This document shows, one piece after another, positions 1 through 7,399 of a DNA stretch of 64,000 nucleotides; positions within the stretch are counted from its first letter, which is position 1; each line of letters opens with the position of its first letter. Source of the stretch: JAGVSZ01 sp963716855 (GTDB lineage Bacteria > Pseudomonadota > Gammaproteobacteria > Burkholderiales > SG8-39); assembly GCA_963716855.1 (NCBI GenBank), contig CAVQUV010000025.1, positions 42,565 through 106,564 of the forward strand, written 5' to 3'. A model generated the notes under the pieces. It had not been told where the DNA came from and made no database searches. It was given only the letters and a program-made list of their open reading frames with translations. Both the position numbers and the translations under genes were made by a program.

Positions 1-1
1 C

Positions 2-382
2 GGGTTCGACGGCCACGATCGCGGCAGCCGCGTCGTCGCCGCCTATCTGCGCGACGCCGGGATGGAGGTGATCTACACGCCGCCGTGGCAGGAGATCCCG
101 ACGGTGGTCAAGCTCGCCACCGAGGAGGATGTCGACGTGATCGGCATCTCCTCGCTCGCCACCGACCACCTGATCGTGCCGAAGGTCATGGACGCGCTGC
201 GCACCGCAGGGCTGGGCGACGTGGTCGTCATCGTCGGCGGCATCGTTCCCGACGAGGACGAGCAGGCGCTGCTCGCGAGCGGGGTCGCGCGCGTGTTCCA
301 CCCGGGCGCCGGGCTCGAGGAAATCGCCCGGTACATCCGTGAAGTGGCGCCGCGCGTGCGTGCGTCTCGGGTCACCTCGTGA
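2..382 (+). CDS. B12-binding small subunit of acyl-CoA mutase (5' partial)
   Basis: C-terminal cobalamin-binding domain of a split methylmalonyl-CoA-mutase-type enzyme. The reading frame is open from base 2, so the true start lies upstream of the window. The visible protein begins GFDGHDRG, which contains the DxHxxG motif whose His is the lower axial ligand of B12. Further family landmarks are the ISSL(A) segment and the VGG-I-P segment that contact the nucleotide tail. It ends about 110 bp before the large subunit, as in IcmB/HcmB or archaeal split mutases where the small subunit is a separate polypeptide of about 140 residues. Substrate cannot be told from this domain. Confidence 0.93.
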   Translation, partial: GFDGHDRGSRVVAAYLRDAGMEVIYTPPWQEIPTVVKLATEEDVDVIGISSLATDHLIVPKVMDALRTAGLGDVVVIVGGIVPDEDEQALLASGVARVFHPGAGLEEIARYIREVAPRVRASRVTS

Positions 383-405
383 CCGGGACCGCCCGCGCGA
401 GCGGC

Positions 406-480
406 GTCATCCCGGCGAACGCCGGGATCCAGGCGTTTTCGCCGACCGCAGACTGGACCCCGGCGTCCGCCGGTGTGACG
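406..480. repeat. Dispersed palindromic intergenic repeat (copy 1)
   Basis: Two inverted modules, GTCATCCCGGCG...CGCCGGGATCC and GGACCCCGGCG...GCCGGTGTGAC, form a GTCA...TGAC-bounded palindrome between the two mutase subunit genes. Related copies lie at 29524-29589 and 33544-33630. It ends immediately before the GAGGAG ribosome binding site of the large subunit gene. Confidence 0.7.
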
Positions 481-490
481 GAGGAGTGAG

Positions 491-2164
491 ATGAACAAGC
501 CGCTCGAGACCAGGCTGATCGACACCCCAGAGGCCCACTGGCGGGCCGAGTACGCGGAGCAGATCGGTGAGGACAAACCAGTCGTCAATCGCTCCGGCAT
601 CGCGATCGAGCCGCTTTACACGCCGCGCGACTTCGACGCTGCCCAGTACGAAGCGGCGCTGGGCTTTCCCGGACAGCCCCCGTACACGCGCGGCATCTAT
701 CCGACGATGCATCGCGGCCGCACCTGGACGCAGCGGCAGCTGATCGGCCTCGGCACGCCGGCGGACTACAACGCGCGCCTGCTCGACATCCTCGACCAGG
801 GCGCGACCGCCGTCTCGCTCATCCCCTGCAACTCGGTGTTCCGCGGCTACGACATGGACGAGGTGCACGAGGAGCTGCTCGGCACCTGCGGCACCGTCGT
901 CAATTCCGCCGACCACATGGACCGCGCGCTCGAGGGCGTCGACCTCGAGCGCACCTCCTGCGCGATGAACGACCCGAGTCCCTTCACGCTGCTCGCCTTC
1001 CTGCTCGCGACGGCGAAGCGGCGCGGCGTCGACTGGCGCACGATCAGCGGCACGTCGAACCAGAGCGACTACCTCTCGCACTACGTCGCCAACCACATGT
1101 TCTTCCGCATCGCGCTGCCGGGCGCGCGGCGGATCCTCGCCGACCACATCGACTACTGCATACGCTACGTGCCGAAGTGGAATCCGATGTCGGTCGTCGG
1201 GCAGCACATGCAGCAGGGCGGCGCGAACCCCGCCGAGGCGATGGCGTTCACGCTTTCCTCCGCGATCCAGAACGCCGACGACTGCGTCGCGCGCGGGATG
1301 GATCCGGACCAGTTCCTGCCGCGGTTCACGTTCTTCTTCGACATCTCGATCTCGTTCTTCGAGGAGATCGCGAAGTTCCGTGCCGGCCGGCGCATCTGGG
1401 CCCGCGTCGCGCGCGAGCGCTGGGGCGCGCGGGACCCGCGCTCGTGGCGCTTCAAGTTCCACGCGCAGACCTCCGGCGTCGACCTGACGCGGCAGCAGCC
1501 GCTGAACAACGTTGCGCGCGTCGCGGTCCAGGCGATGGCCGGCATCTTCGGCGGCCTCCAGTCGCTGCACACCGACAGCTACGACGAGGTCCTGTCCTGC
1601 CCGACCGAGGCGGGCGCGCGGATCGCGGTGGCGACGCAGAACATCCTGCGCGAGGAAGCGCACCTCACCGACGTGATCGACCCGCTCGGCGGGAGCTTCT
1701 ACATCGAGCGGCTCACCGACCAGATGGAAGCCGAGATCCTGCGGATCATGAAGCTCGTCGAGGACGCGGGCGGCATGTACAAGGCGGTCGAGACCGCCCT
1801 GGTCCAGAAGATGATCGGCGAGTCGGCGCGACGCTTCCAGGCGAGCGTCGAGTCGGGCGCGCAGGCGATCGTGGGCGTGAACGCCTACCAGGTCGAAGAG
1901 GACCGTGGCGCGCGCCGGCCGCTCGAGCGCCCCGATCCGGCGCACATGCGCTCGCACATCGAGTCGTTCAAGGCGTTCAAGGCGGCGCGCTCCGAGGCTG
2001 CCATCCGCAAGGCACTCGACGCGCTCGGCGCGGCCGCACACGATCCGCGCGAGAACGTGTTCGGCAAGGTGGTCGAGGCGGCCGAGGCGGGCTGCACGCA
2101 CGGCGAGATCTGCGGGCGGCTGCGCAAGGAGCTCGGATTCGGACACGTGCAGGCGGTGGTCTAG
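491..2164 (+). CDS. Acyl-CoA mutase large subunit, methylmalonyl-CoA mutase family
   Basis: The 557-residue substrate-binding TIM-barrel subunit of a B12-dependent acyl-CoA mutase. The split organisation resembles IcmA or HcmA. The barrel His is present (GQHMQQGG, H239), as are the LTRQQPLNNVAR and SLHTDSYDE segments and the DPLGGS(F/A)Y loop. By-eye alignment to methylmalonyl-CoA mutase puts His74 (YPTMHRGR) where that enzyme has its substrate-contacting Tyr (TMYA). The usual DLATHRGYDSD stretch is replaced by IPCNSVFRGYDMD, so methylmalonyl-CoA is probably not the substrate. The Arg near ARRILADHI is kept. GAGGAG lies 5 bases before the ATG. The gene forms an operon with the small subunit upstream and the MeaB-like chaperone downstream. 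Confidence 0.9.
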   Translation: MNKPLETRLIDTPEAHWRAEYAEQIGEDKPVVNRSGIAIEPLYTPRDFDAAQYEAALGFPGQPPYTRGIYPTMHRGRTWTQRQLIGLGTPADYNARLLDILDQGATAVSLIPCNSVFRGYDMDEVHEELLGTCGTVVNSADHMDRALEGVDLERTSCAMNDPSPFTLLAFLLATAKRRGVDWRTISGTSNQSDYLSHYVANHMFFRIALPGARRILADHIDYCIRYVPKWNPMSVVGQHMQQGGANPAEAMAFTLSSAIQNADDCVARGMDPDQFLPRFTFFFDISISFFEEIAKFRAGRRIWARVARERWGARDPRSWRFKFHAQTSGVDLTRQQPLNNVARVAVQAMAGIFGGLQSLHTDSYDEVLSCPTEAGARIAVATQNILREEAHLTDVIDPLGGSFYIERLTDQMEAEILRIMKLVEDAGGMYKAVETALVQKMIGESARRFQASVESGAQAIVGVNAYQVEEDRGARRPLERPDPAHMRSHIESFKAFKAARSEAAIRKALDALGAAAHDPRENVFGKVVEAAEAGCTHGEICGRLRKELGFGHVQAVV

Positions 2165-2168
2165 GCCG

Positions 2169-3485
2169 GTGAACCCCGCGGAGCACCCCCTCCTCGCCCC
2201 GGTCCTCGCCGGGGACCGGCGCTCGATCGCGCGGGCGATCACGACCATGGAGATCGAGGGTCCCGCGAGCGGCGCGCTGCGCGCGGGGCTGGCGCGGCAC
2301 ATCGGCCGGGCGCAGGTGATCGGCATCACCGGTGCGCCGGGCTCGGGCAAGTCGACGCTCATCAACGCGCTGCTCGGCGAGTGGCTCGCCCGCGGCCGGC
2401 GGATCGGCGTCATTGCGGTCGACCCGTCGAGCCCGGTGACCGGCGGCGCGGTGCTGGGAGACCGCGTCCGCATGGGCGAGCACGGCGCCGACGACCGCGT
2501 GTTCATCCGCTCGGTGGCCGCGCGAGGCCATCTCGGGGGCGTCTCGCGCCAGACCGGCCAGATGATCGACGTCCTCGACGCCGCGGGGTTCGACACGATC
2601 ATCGTCGAGACGGTCGGGACGGGACAGTCCGAGGTCGAGATCGCAGGGCTCGCCGACACCAAGGTGGTCGTGTGTGCCCCCGGGCTGGGCGACGACGTGC
2701 AGGCGATCAAGGCGGGCATCCTGGAGATCGCCGACATCCTGGCGGTGAACAAAGGCGACTCGCCGCTCGCGCTCGACGCAGAGCGCAGCCTGCGCGACAT
2801 GCTGCGCCTGCGCCGCCGGCGCGAATGGGAGGTGCGCGTCGTGCGCACGACGGCGACGACGGGCGAGGGCGTCGCGGCGCTCGCCGATGCGATCGAGGCG
2901 CACGCGGCGCACGCCGGCCGCGGACGGCGCCTGCGCACGCACGGCGCGACCACGACGCACGATCGAGCCACCGTCGATCGCGCGCTCGCCGCTCATCGCA
3001 CGCCGCAACGCTTTCGCAGCACGCCAGTGAAGCGCGAGGCGGTGGAGGCGATCCTGGCCGCGGCGCACCCGGCGCTCGCCGCAGCCGAGGCACCCGCATG
3101 GCGCGTCTACGCGCTCGCCGGCGAGCCGCTTGCGCGGCTGGTGGCGGCGCTCCGGCTCGAGGGCTGGGGCGACCCCGACTCGGGCGCACCGCTCGCGCTC
3201 ATCTTCACGGCTTCGCGTCCGCTGGGCCGGAGCGACTGGCTCGACTGCGGCATGTACATCGAGGCGCTGCTCGCCGCCGCGCGCGGACGCGGCCTCGCGA
3301 CGTTCTTCCGCACCTCGGTGGCCCGCTATCACGACACGATCGAGCGCGAGCTCGGGCTCGGCTCGAACGAGATCGTCATCGCGGCGCTGAAGCTCGGGTA
3401 TCCCCAGCCCGGCACGGAGACGGGCCGCTCCCCCGGCGAGCGGGAGCCGGTCGCGGACATCGCACGATTCGTTGGGTTCGACTGA
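2169..3485 (+). CDS. meaB: MeaB/ArgK-type GTPase fused to a nitroreductase-like domain
   Basis: Residues 1-260 are a MeaB-type G3E GTPase, the chaperone that protects and loads B12 mutases. Visible motifs are Walker A GAPGSGKS (residues 55-62), VDPSSPVTGGAVLGDRVRM, RGHLGG, VETVGTGQSE and the NKGD base-recognition motif. The usual C-terminal dimerisation arm is replaced from about residue 275 by a nitroreductase-like segment: HRTPQRFRSTPVKREAVEAIL, then WRVYALAG, then DCGMYIEALLAAARGRGLATFF, then EIVIAALKLGYP and EREPVADIARF. About 60 residues of a normal nitroreductase middle are missing, so FMN binding is uncertain. The GTG at 2169, four bases after the mutase stop, is chosen because earlier in-frame starts lie inside the mutase gene. 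The fusion is directly visible; its role is inferred. Confidence 0.85.
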   Translation: MNPAEHPLLAPVLAGDRRSIARAITTMEIEGPASGALRAGLARHIGRAQVIGITGAPGSGKSTLINALLGEWLARGRRIGVIAVDPSSPVTGGAVLGDRVRMGEHGADDRVFIRSVAARGHLGGVSRQTGQMIDVLDAAGFDTIIVETVGTGQSEVEIAGLADTKVVVCAPGLGDDVQAIKAGILEIADILAVNKGDSPLALDAERSLRDMLRLRRRREWEVRVVRTTATTGEGVAALADAIEAHAAHAGRGRRLRTHGATTTHDRATVDRALAAHRTPQRFRSTPVKREAVEAILAAAHPALAAAEAPAWRVYALAGEPLARLVAALRLEGWGDPDSGAPLALIFTASRPLGRSDWLDCGMYIEALLAAARGRGLATFFRTSVARYHDTIERELGLGSNEIVIAALKLGYPQPGTETGRSPGEREPVADIARFVGFD

Positions 3486-3486
3486 C

Positions 3487-3918
3487 GTGGACCGCGACGA
3501 ACAGGCCCGCAAGCGGATCGACGACATGGCGGCGCACGATCCGTTCGTGCACAGCCTGGGCATCGAGTGCGCCGGCGGCGGCTTCGGCCGCGCGGCGGTG
3601 ACGCTCAAGGTGCGCCGGGACCACCTCAACTTCAACGGCACCTGTCACGGCGGCGTGATCTTCGCGCTCGCGGACACCGCGTTCGGGCTCGCCTCCAACT
3701 CGCACGGCGCGGTGGCCGCCGGCATCGATGCGCACATCACCTATCAGGTGGCGGTGCAGGCGGGCGACGTGCTGACGGCAAACGCGATCGAGGTCACGCG
3801 GTCGCGCCGGCTCGGCGTGTATCGTGTGGACGTGGCGCGGGCGGACGGCACGCCGGTTTCCTCCTTCACGGGCACCGTCTACGTGACGTCGCGGGCCCAC
3901 GATGCCAGGCACCCCTGA
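3487..3918 (+). CDS. paaI: PaaI-family hotdog thioesterase
   Basis: A hotdog-fold acyl-CoA thioesterase of about 143 residues, the usual PaaI length. It carries the family signature HLNFNGTCHGGVIFALADTAF, in which the Asn and the HGG-x-x-F-x-LAD segment line the active site. PaaI enzymes hydrolyse aryl- or acyl-CoA and recycle CoA during phenylacetate or fatty acid breakdown. The GTG at 3487 is one base after the GTPase stop; a TTG at 3472 is an alternative. Its position between the mutase and the acyl-CoA dehydrogenase suggests a CoA-salvage role in this operon. Confidence 0.85.
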   Translation: MDRDEQARKRIDDMAAHDPFVHSLGIECAGGGFGRAAVTLKVRRDHLNFNGTCHGGVIFALADTAFGLASNSHGAVAAGIDAHITYQVAVQAGDVLTANAIEVTRSRRLGVYRVDVARADGTPVSSFTGTVYVTSRAHDARHP

Positions 3919-3922
3919 CCCG

Positions 3923-5071
3923 ATGAGCTTTGCCCTGCCCTACACCGACGAGCATCACGCCTTCCGCGACACCGTCCGGCGGTTCGTCGAGCGCGAGGTC
4001 GCGCCCCACCACCGGGAATGGGAGAACCAGGGCCGCGTGCCGCGCGAGCTCTGGCGCAAGGCGGGCGAGCTCGGCTTCCTCTGCCCTGCGGGTCCGGCGG
4101 AGTACGGCGGCGGCGGCGGCGACTTCCTGCTTTCGACGATCGTCACCGAGGAGCTGTGCTGGGCGGGCGCCACCGGTCCGCTCTTCTACCTGCACTCGGA
4201 CATCGTCGCGCCTTACCTGCTCCACTACGGCACCGAGGAGCAGAAGCGCCAGTGGCTCCCGCGGATGGCGTCCGGCGAGACGATCACCGGCATCTGCATG
4301 ACCGAGCCCGGCGCCGGCAGCGACGTCGCCGCGATCCGCACCCGCGCGCGACGCGATGGGAATGAGCTCGTGATCAGCGGCCAGAAGATCTTCATCTCGA
4401 ACGGCCAGATCGCCGACCTGTTCCTGGTGGCGGCGAAGACCGATCCCGACGCCGGCGCGAAGGGCGTGAGCCTCGTCCTGGTCGAGTCGGACCGCCCGGG
4501 CTTCGCGCGCGGGCGCAATCTCGAGAAGATCGGCATGCATGCGCAGGACACCTCGGAGCTCTTCTTCGACGAGGTGCGGGTGCCGGCGTCGAACCTCCTC
4601 GGCGCGGAAGGCAAGGGGTTCGGCTATCTGATGAGCCAGCTCCCGCAGGAACGGCTGCTGGTCGCGATCGGTGCGGTCGCTGCCGCCGAATCGGCGATCA
4701 AGTGGACGCTCGACTACGTGCGCGACCGCAAGGTTTTCGGCGCACCGCTCGCCGAAAAACAGCACGTGCGCTTCGCGCTTACGGAGGCGCACACCGAGGT
4801 GACCATCGGCCGCGCATTCCTCGACCACTGCATCGCGCTGCACCTCGAGGGCAAGCTCGATACGGCGACCGCCTCGATGGCGAAGTACTGGCTGAGCGAC
4901 ATGCAGAACCGCGTCATCGACGCCTGCCTGCAGCTGCACGGCGGGTACGGCTACATGTGGGAATACCCGATCGCGCGGGCCTGGGCCGACGCGCGCGTTC
5001 AGCGCATATACGGCGGCGCAAACGAAATCATGAAAGAGATCATCGCCCGGAAGCTGTTTGAAGGGCGGTAG
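3923..5071 (+). CDS. Acyl-CoA dehydrogenase, LCAD-like
   Basis: FAD-dependent acyl-CoA dehydrogenase of 382 residues. The catalytic base is not in the short-chain position (the C-terminal motif is IYGGANEIMKE). Instead LPQERLLVA supplies Glu243, as in long-chain and isovaleryl-type enzymes. The C-terminal block GYGYMWEYPIARAWADARVQ is strongly LCAD-like. The ATG at 3923 fits the family N-terminus; an upstream ATG at 3902 overlaps the thioesterase gene. As the last gene of the mutase operon it may desaturate the rearranged or precursor acyl-CoA. The chain length or branching of its substrate cannot be read from the sequence. Confidence 0.92.
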   Translation: MSFALPYTDEHHAFRDTVRRFVEREVAPHHREWENQGRVPRELWRKAGELGFLCPAGPAEYGGGGGDFLLSTIVTEELCWAGATGPLFYLHSDIVAPYLLHYGTEEQKRQWLPRMASGETITGICMTEPGAGSDVAAIRTRARRDGNELVISGQKIFISNGQIADLFLVAAKTDPDAGAKGVSLVLVESDRPGFARGRNLEKIGMHAQDTSELFFDEVRVPASNLLGAEGKGFGYLMSQLPQERLLVAIGAVAAAESAIKWTLDYVRDRKVFGAPLAEKQHVRFALTEAHTEVTIGRAFLDHCIALHLEGKLDTATASMAKYWLSDMQNRVIDACLQLHGGYGYMWEYPIARAWADARVQRIYGGANEIMKEIIARKLFEGR

Positions 5072-5084
5072 TTCGCCCCGAGCG

Positions 5085-5435
5085 TCACCCGCGCTTCACC
5101 ATCACCAGCGCGTCGTCCACGACCTTGAGCGGCGTGCCGCCCCAGAGCAGCGCGATGAAGAAGTGCGAAACCAGCTTGGACTTCTGCAGCGCCTCCCACT
5201 TCGCCTGGTCGAGCAGGATCACCTGCCCGGTCATGCCCATCTCGCCGATGATCGTGAAGACGCCCTGGATGACCGGCCCGGCCGGCGGCTTGTCCCACTT
5301 GATCTCGTCCTTGCTCGCGAGCGTCTTAGACTCGGTGCCCGGGTAGACCGAAAATATGCCGTTCGCGCCGTCGCTCGTGCGCAGCGAACAGGCGACGCGG
5401 GATCCTCTGGGCTTGGCGGGGGTCGGTGCCGACAT
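5085..5435 (-). CDS. Conserved hypothetical protein, 116 aa
   Basis: I do not recognise this family. The product is soluble, with no signal peptide and no membrane segment beyond a short hydrophobic stretch (VSHFFIALLWGG) near residue 95. It lies convergent to the acyl-CoA dehydrogenase with a 13-bp gap. The next gene downstream on the plus strand begins after about 160 bp of non-coding sequence. Codon use matches its neighbours, which favours a real gene over a shadow. Confidence 0.65.
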   Translation of the reverse strand: MSAPTPAKPRGSRVACSLRTSDGANGIFSVYPGTESKTLASKDEIKWDKPPAGPVIQGVFTIIGEMGMTGQVILLDQAKWEALQKSKLVSHFFIALLWGGTPLKVVDDALVMVKRG

Positions 5436-5532
5436 CGAACGCTCCGTGTGACGCGCGCCAGTATCGCAGATTCTCGATCCGGATCGCCATTCCCTGCCCG
5501 GCGCCGCGGCGAATCCGGCTGTAGGCGCATGC

Positions 5533-5538
5533 TATAGT
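5533..5538 (+). promoter_or_regulatory. Candidate -10 box of the first liv operon
   Basis: TATAGT stands out in this GC-rich gap, 59 bases before the livG start codon. No convincing -35 hexamer is visible 16-18 bases upstream. Confidence 0.3.
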
Positions 5539-5596
5539 CGCCGCGCCCGCAAGCGAGGCGCGAGACCGCGCGGCGGATCCCTTCCGAGGAGGCGCC

Positions 5597-6382
5597 TTGA
5601 ACATCCTGGAGGCCGAGGGACTCACCCTCAGCTTCGGCGGCATCCGCGCGCTCGCCGACGTGTCGATCGCCGTGCCCCAGGGCGGCATCTCCGCGATCAT
5701 CGGCCCCAACGGCGCGGGCAAGACCAGCCTCTTCAACGCGATCTCCGGCTTCTATCGGCCGGAGCGCGGCACGATCCGGTTCGACGGCACGGACATCTCG
5801 CGCGTGCCGGGCCATGCGCGCGCCGCGCTCGGGCTGGCGCGGACCTTCCAGAACGTGGCGCTGTTCCGCGGCATGACGGTGCTCGACAACATCAAGCTCG
5901 GCGGGCATCACCGCCTCAGGGCCGGCGCGCTCGGCGCGATGTGGTACCTCGGCCGCGCGGCGGCGGAGGAATCGCGCCTGCGCGAGGAGATCGAGCGCGA
6001 GGTGATCGACTTCCTCGAGATCGACCACATCCGCGACCTCCCGATCGACGCGCTCGCCTACGGGCTGCAGAAGCGCGTCGAGCTCGCGCGCGCCCTCGCG
6101 ATGCAGCCGAAGGTGCTGATGCTCGACGAGCCGGTCGCCGGAATGAACCGCGAGGAGACCGAGGACATGGCGCGCTTCATCCTCGACATCCAGGAGGAGC
6201 GCGGCATAACGGTGATGCTGGTGGAGCACGACATGGGCCTGGTGATGGACATCTCGAGCCACGTCGTGGTGCTCAACTTCGGCCAGGCGATCGCGAGCGG
6301 CACGCCGGCGGCGGTGCGCGCTAATCCCGCCGTGATCGCCGCCTATCTCGGCGAGCAGGCGGCGAAGAAGCGGGCCGCGTAG
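5597..6382 (+). CDS. livG: Branched-chain-type ABC transporter ATPase (LivG)
   Basis: ATPase of an inner-membrane importer of branched-chain amino acids or related acids, 261 residues. Walker A is GPNGAGKTS, the Q-loop is ARTFQNVALF, and Walker B is VLMLDEPVAG followed by the MNREETEDM segment. The H-loop is VEHDMGLVM. The signature region is shortened (LAYGLQKRVELARAL), as is typical of LivG. The TTG start is preferred because a strong GAGGAGG lies 4 bases upstream and no closer ATG exists. First gene of a livG-H-M-binding protein-F operon with an acyl-CoA ligase. That association suggests an organic acid ligand rather than leucine. Confidence 0.93.
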   Translation: MNILEAEGLTLSFGGIRALADVSIAVPQGGISAIIGPNGAGKTSLFNAISGFYRPERGTIRFDGTDISRVPGHARAALGLARTFQNVALFRGMTVLDNIKLGGHHRLRAGALGAMWYLGRAAAEESRLREEIEREVIDFLEIDHIRDLPIDALAYGLQKRVELARALAMQPKVLMLDEPVAGMNREETEDMARFILDIQEERGITVMLVEHDMGLVMDISSHVVVLNFGQAIASGTPAAVRANPAVIAAYLGEQAAKKRAA

Positions 6383-6432
6383 GTAGGAAGAAACCGATGC
6401 TACAGGCAGCGCTTTCCCTGAATTCGGGGAGC

Positions 6433-6498
6433 ACGAGGGGGCGCCGGGACGCGGCAGGGTGGGGCGGAGGGGCCCCAACCCTCCTTGGGCCCCCTCGT
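6433..6498. repeat. Nested inverted repeats between livG and livH
   Basis: An outer perfect 10-bp inverted repeat (ACGAGGGGGC at 6433-6442, GCCCCCTCGT at 6489-6498) encloses an inner hairpin at 6468-6495 (AGGGGCCCCAA / TTGGGCCCCCT, one mismatch, 6-nt loop). It fills most of the 132-bp livG-livH gap and could stabilise or attenuate the operon transcript. The preceding AATTCGGGG resembles the edge of the hairpin at 22672. Confidence 0.6.
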
Positions 6499-6514
6499 AG
6501 CGTGGACAACTGAC

Positions 6515-7393
6515 ATGGACTGGCAGCTGCTCGCGGAGTTCAGCATCGTCGGCCTGCTCTCGGGCGGCGTGCTGGCGCTGATCGCGCTCGGGTTCGTGCT
6601 CGTCTACAAAGGCACGCGCGTCATCAACTTCGCGATGGGCGAGTTCATGATGGTCGGCGCGTACCTGTTCTGGACCACCCACGTGTTCCTGAAGCTGCCG
6701 TGGTGGGTGGCGCTCGCGCTAACGCTCGTCGGGATCGCCCTGCTCGGCGCGATCGTGGAGCGCTTCGTGCTGCGCCCGCTCGCCGGCCAGCCGGTCATCA
6801 GCATCGTGATGGCCACGATCGGACTCGGCGCGGTGCTGCACGGCGTGGCCGAGGCGGTCTGGGGCGGCGCCAACCTGTCGCTGCCGCAGCTCCTTCCGCG
6901 CACGCCCCTCATGCTCGGGGAGATCCTCGTGCCGGGCCAGGTGCTGTGGAGCTTCGCCCTGGCCGTCGCGCTCATCGCGGGCTTCACCGCGTATTTCCAC
7001 TATTCCAAGGGCGGAGTCTCGATGCGGGCCGCGGCGTCCGACCCGGTGACCGCGTACGCGATGGGAATCGACGTGCGCGGGACGCAGCGCCGCACCTGGA
7101 TCTTCGCCGGCGTCACCGGCGCGGTGGCCGGCGTCATCGTGGCGTCGATGACGAGCCTCTCGCCCACGCTCGGCACGGTCGCCCTGGGCGTGCTTGCGGT
7201 CATCATCCTCGGCGGGCTGGACAGCATCGCCGGCGCGATCGTCGCCGGCCTGATCGTCGGCTGGCTCGAGAGCATCACTGTCGCGCTCATAGGCGGCCAG
7301 GCGCGGGATCTCGTGCCCTACCTCGTGGTCCTGGTGATCCTGATGGTGCGGCCGTACGGGCTGTTCGGGACGCGCGACATCGAGAGGCTCTGA
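6515..7393 (+). CDS. livH: Branched-chain-type ABC transporter permease LivH
   Basis: Integral membrane permease of 292 residues with about eight hydrophobic segments and the LivH hallmarks ALGFVLVYKGTRVINFAMGEFMM near the N-terminus and GGLDSIAGAIVAGLIVG near the C-terminus. The EAA-like loop ASDPVTAYAMGID is where LivG would dock. The ATG at 6515 is preferred over an in-frame TTG at 6485 because the alignment of the first membrane segment starts there. Followed by livM after 6 bases. Confidence 0.92.
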   Translation: MDWQLLAEFSIVGLLSGGVLALIALGFVLVYKGTRVINFAMGEFMMVGAYLFWTTHVFLKLPWWVALALTLVGIALLGAIVERFVLRPLAGQPVISIVMATIGLGAVLHGVAEAVWGGANLSLPQLLPRTPLMLGEILVPGQVLWSFALAVALIAGFTAYFHYSKGGVSMRAAASDPVTAYAMGIDVRGTQRRTWIFAGVTGAVAGVIVASMTSLSPTLGTVALGVLAVIILGGLDSIAGAIVAGLIVGWLESITVALIGGQARDLVPYLVVLVILMVRPYGLFGTRDIERL

Positions 7394-7399
7394 GCCGGC

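Noticed and set aside
1905..2168. Longer N-terminus for the MeaB-nitroreductase protein
   Set aside because: The extra 88 residues are Arg/Ser-rich and lie inside the mutase gene in another frame; the family starts at the GTG at 2169.
407..2971. 854-residue minus-strand open frame across the mutase operon
   Set aside because: Antisense shadow of high-GC coding sequence: Arg/Ala/His-rich, no domain, fully covered by clear plus-strand genes.
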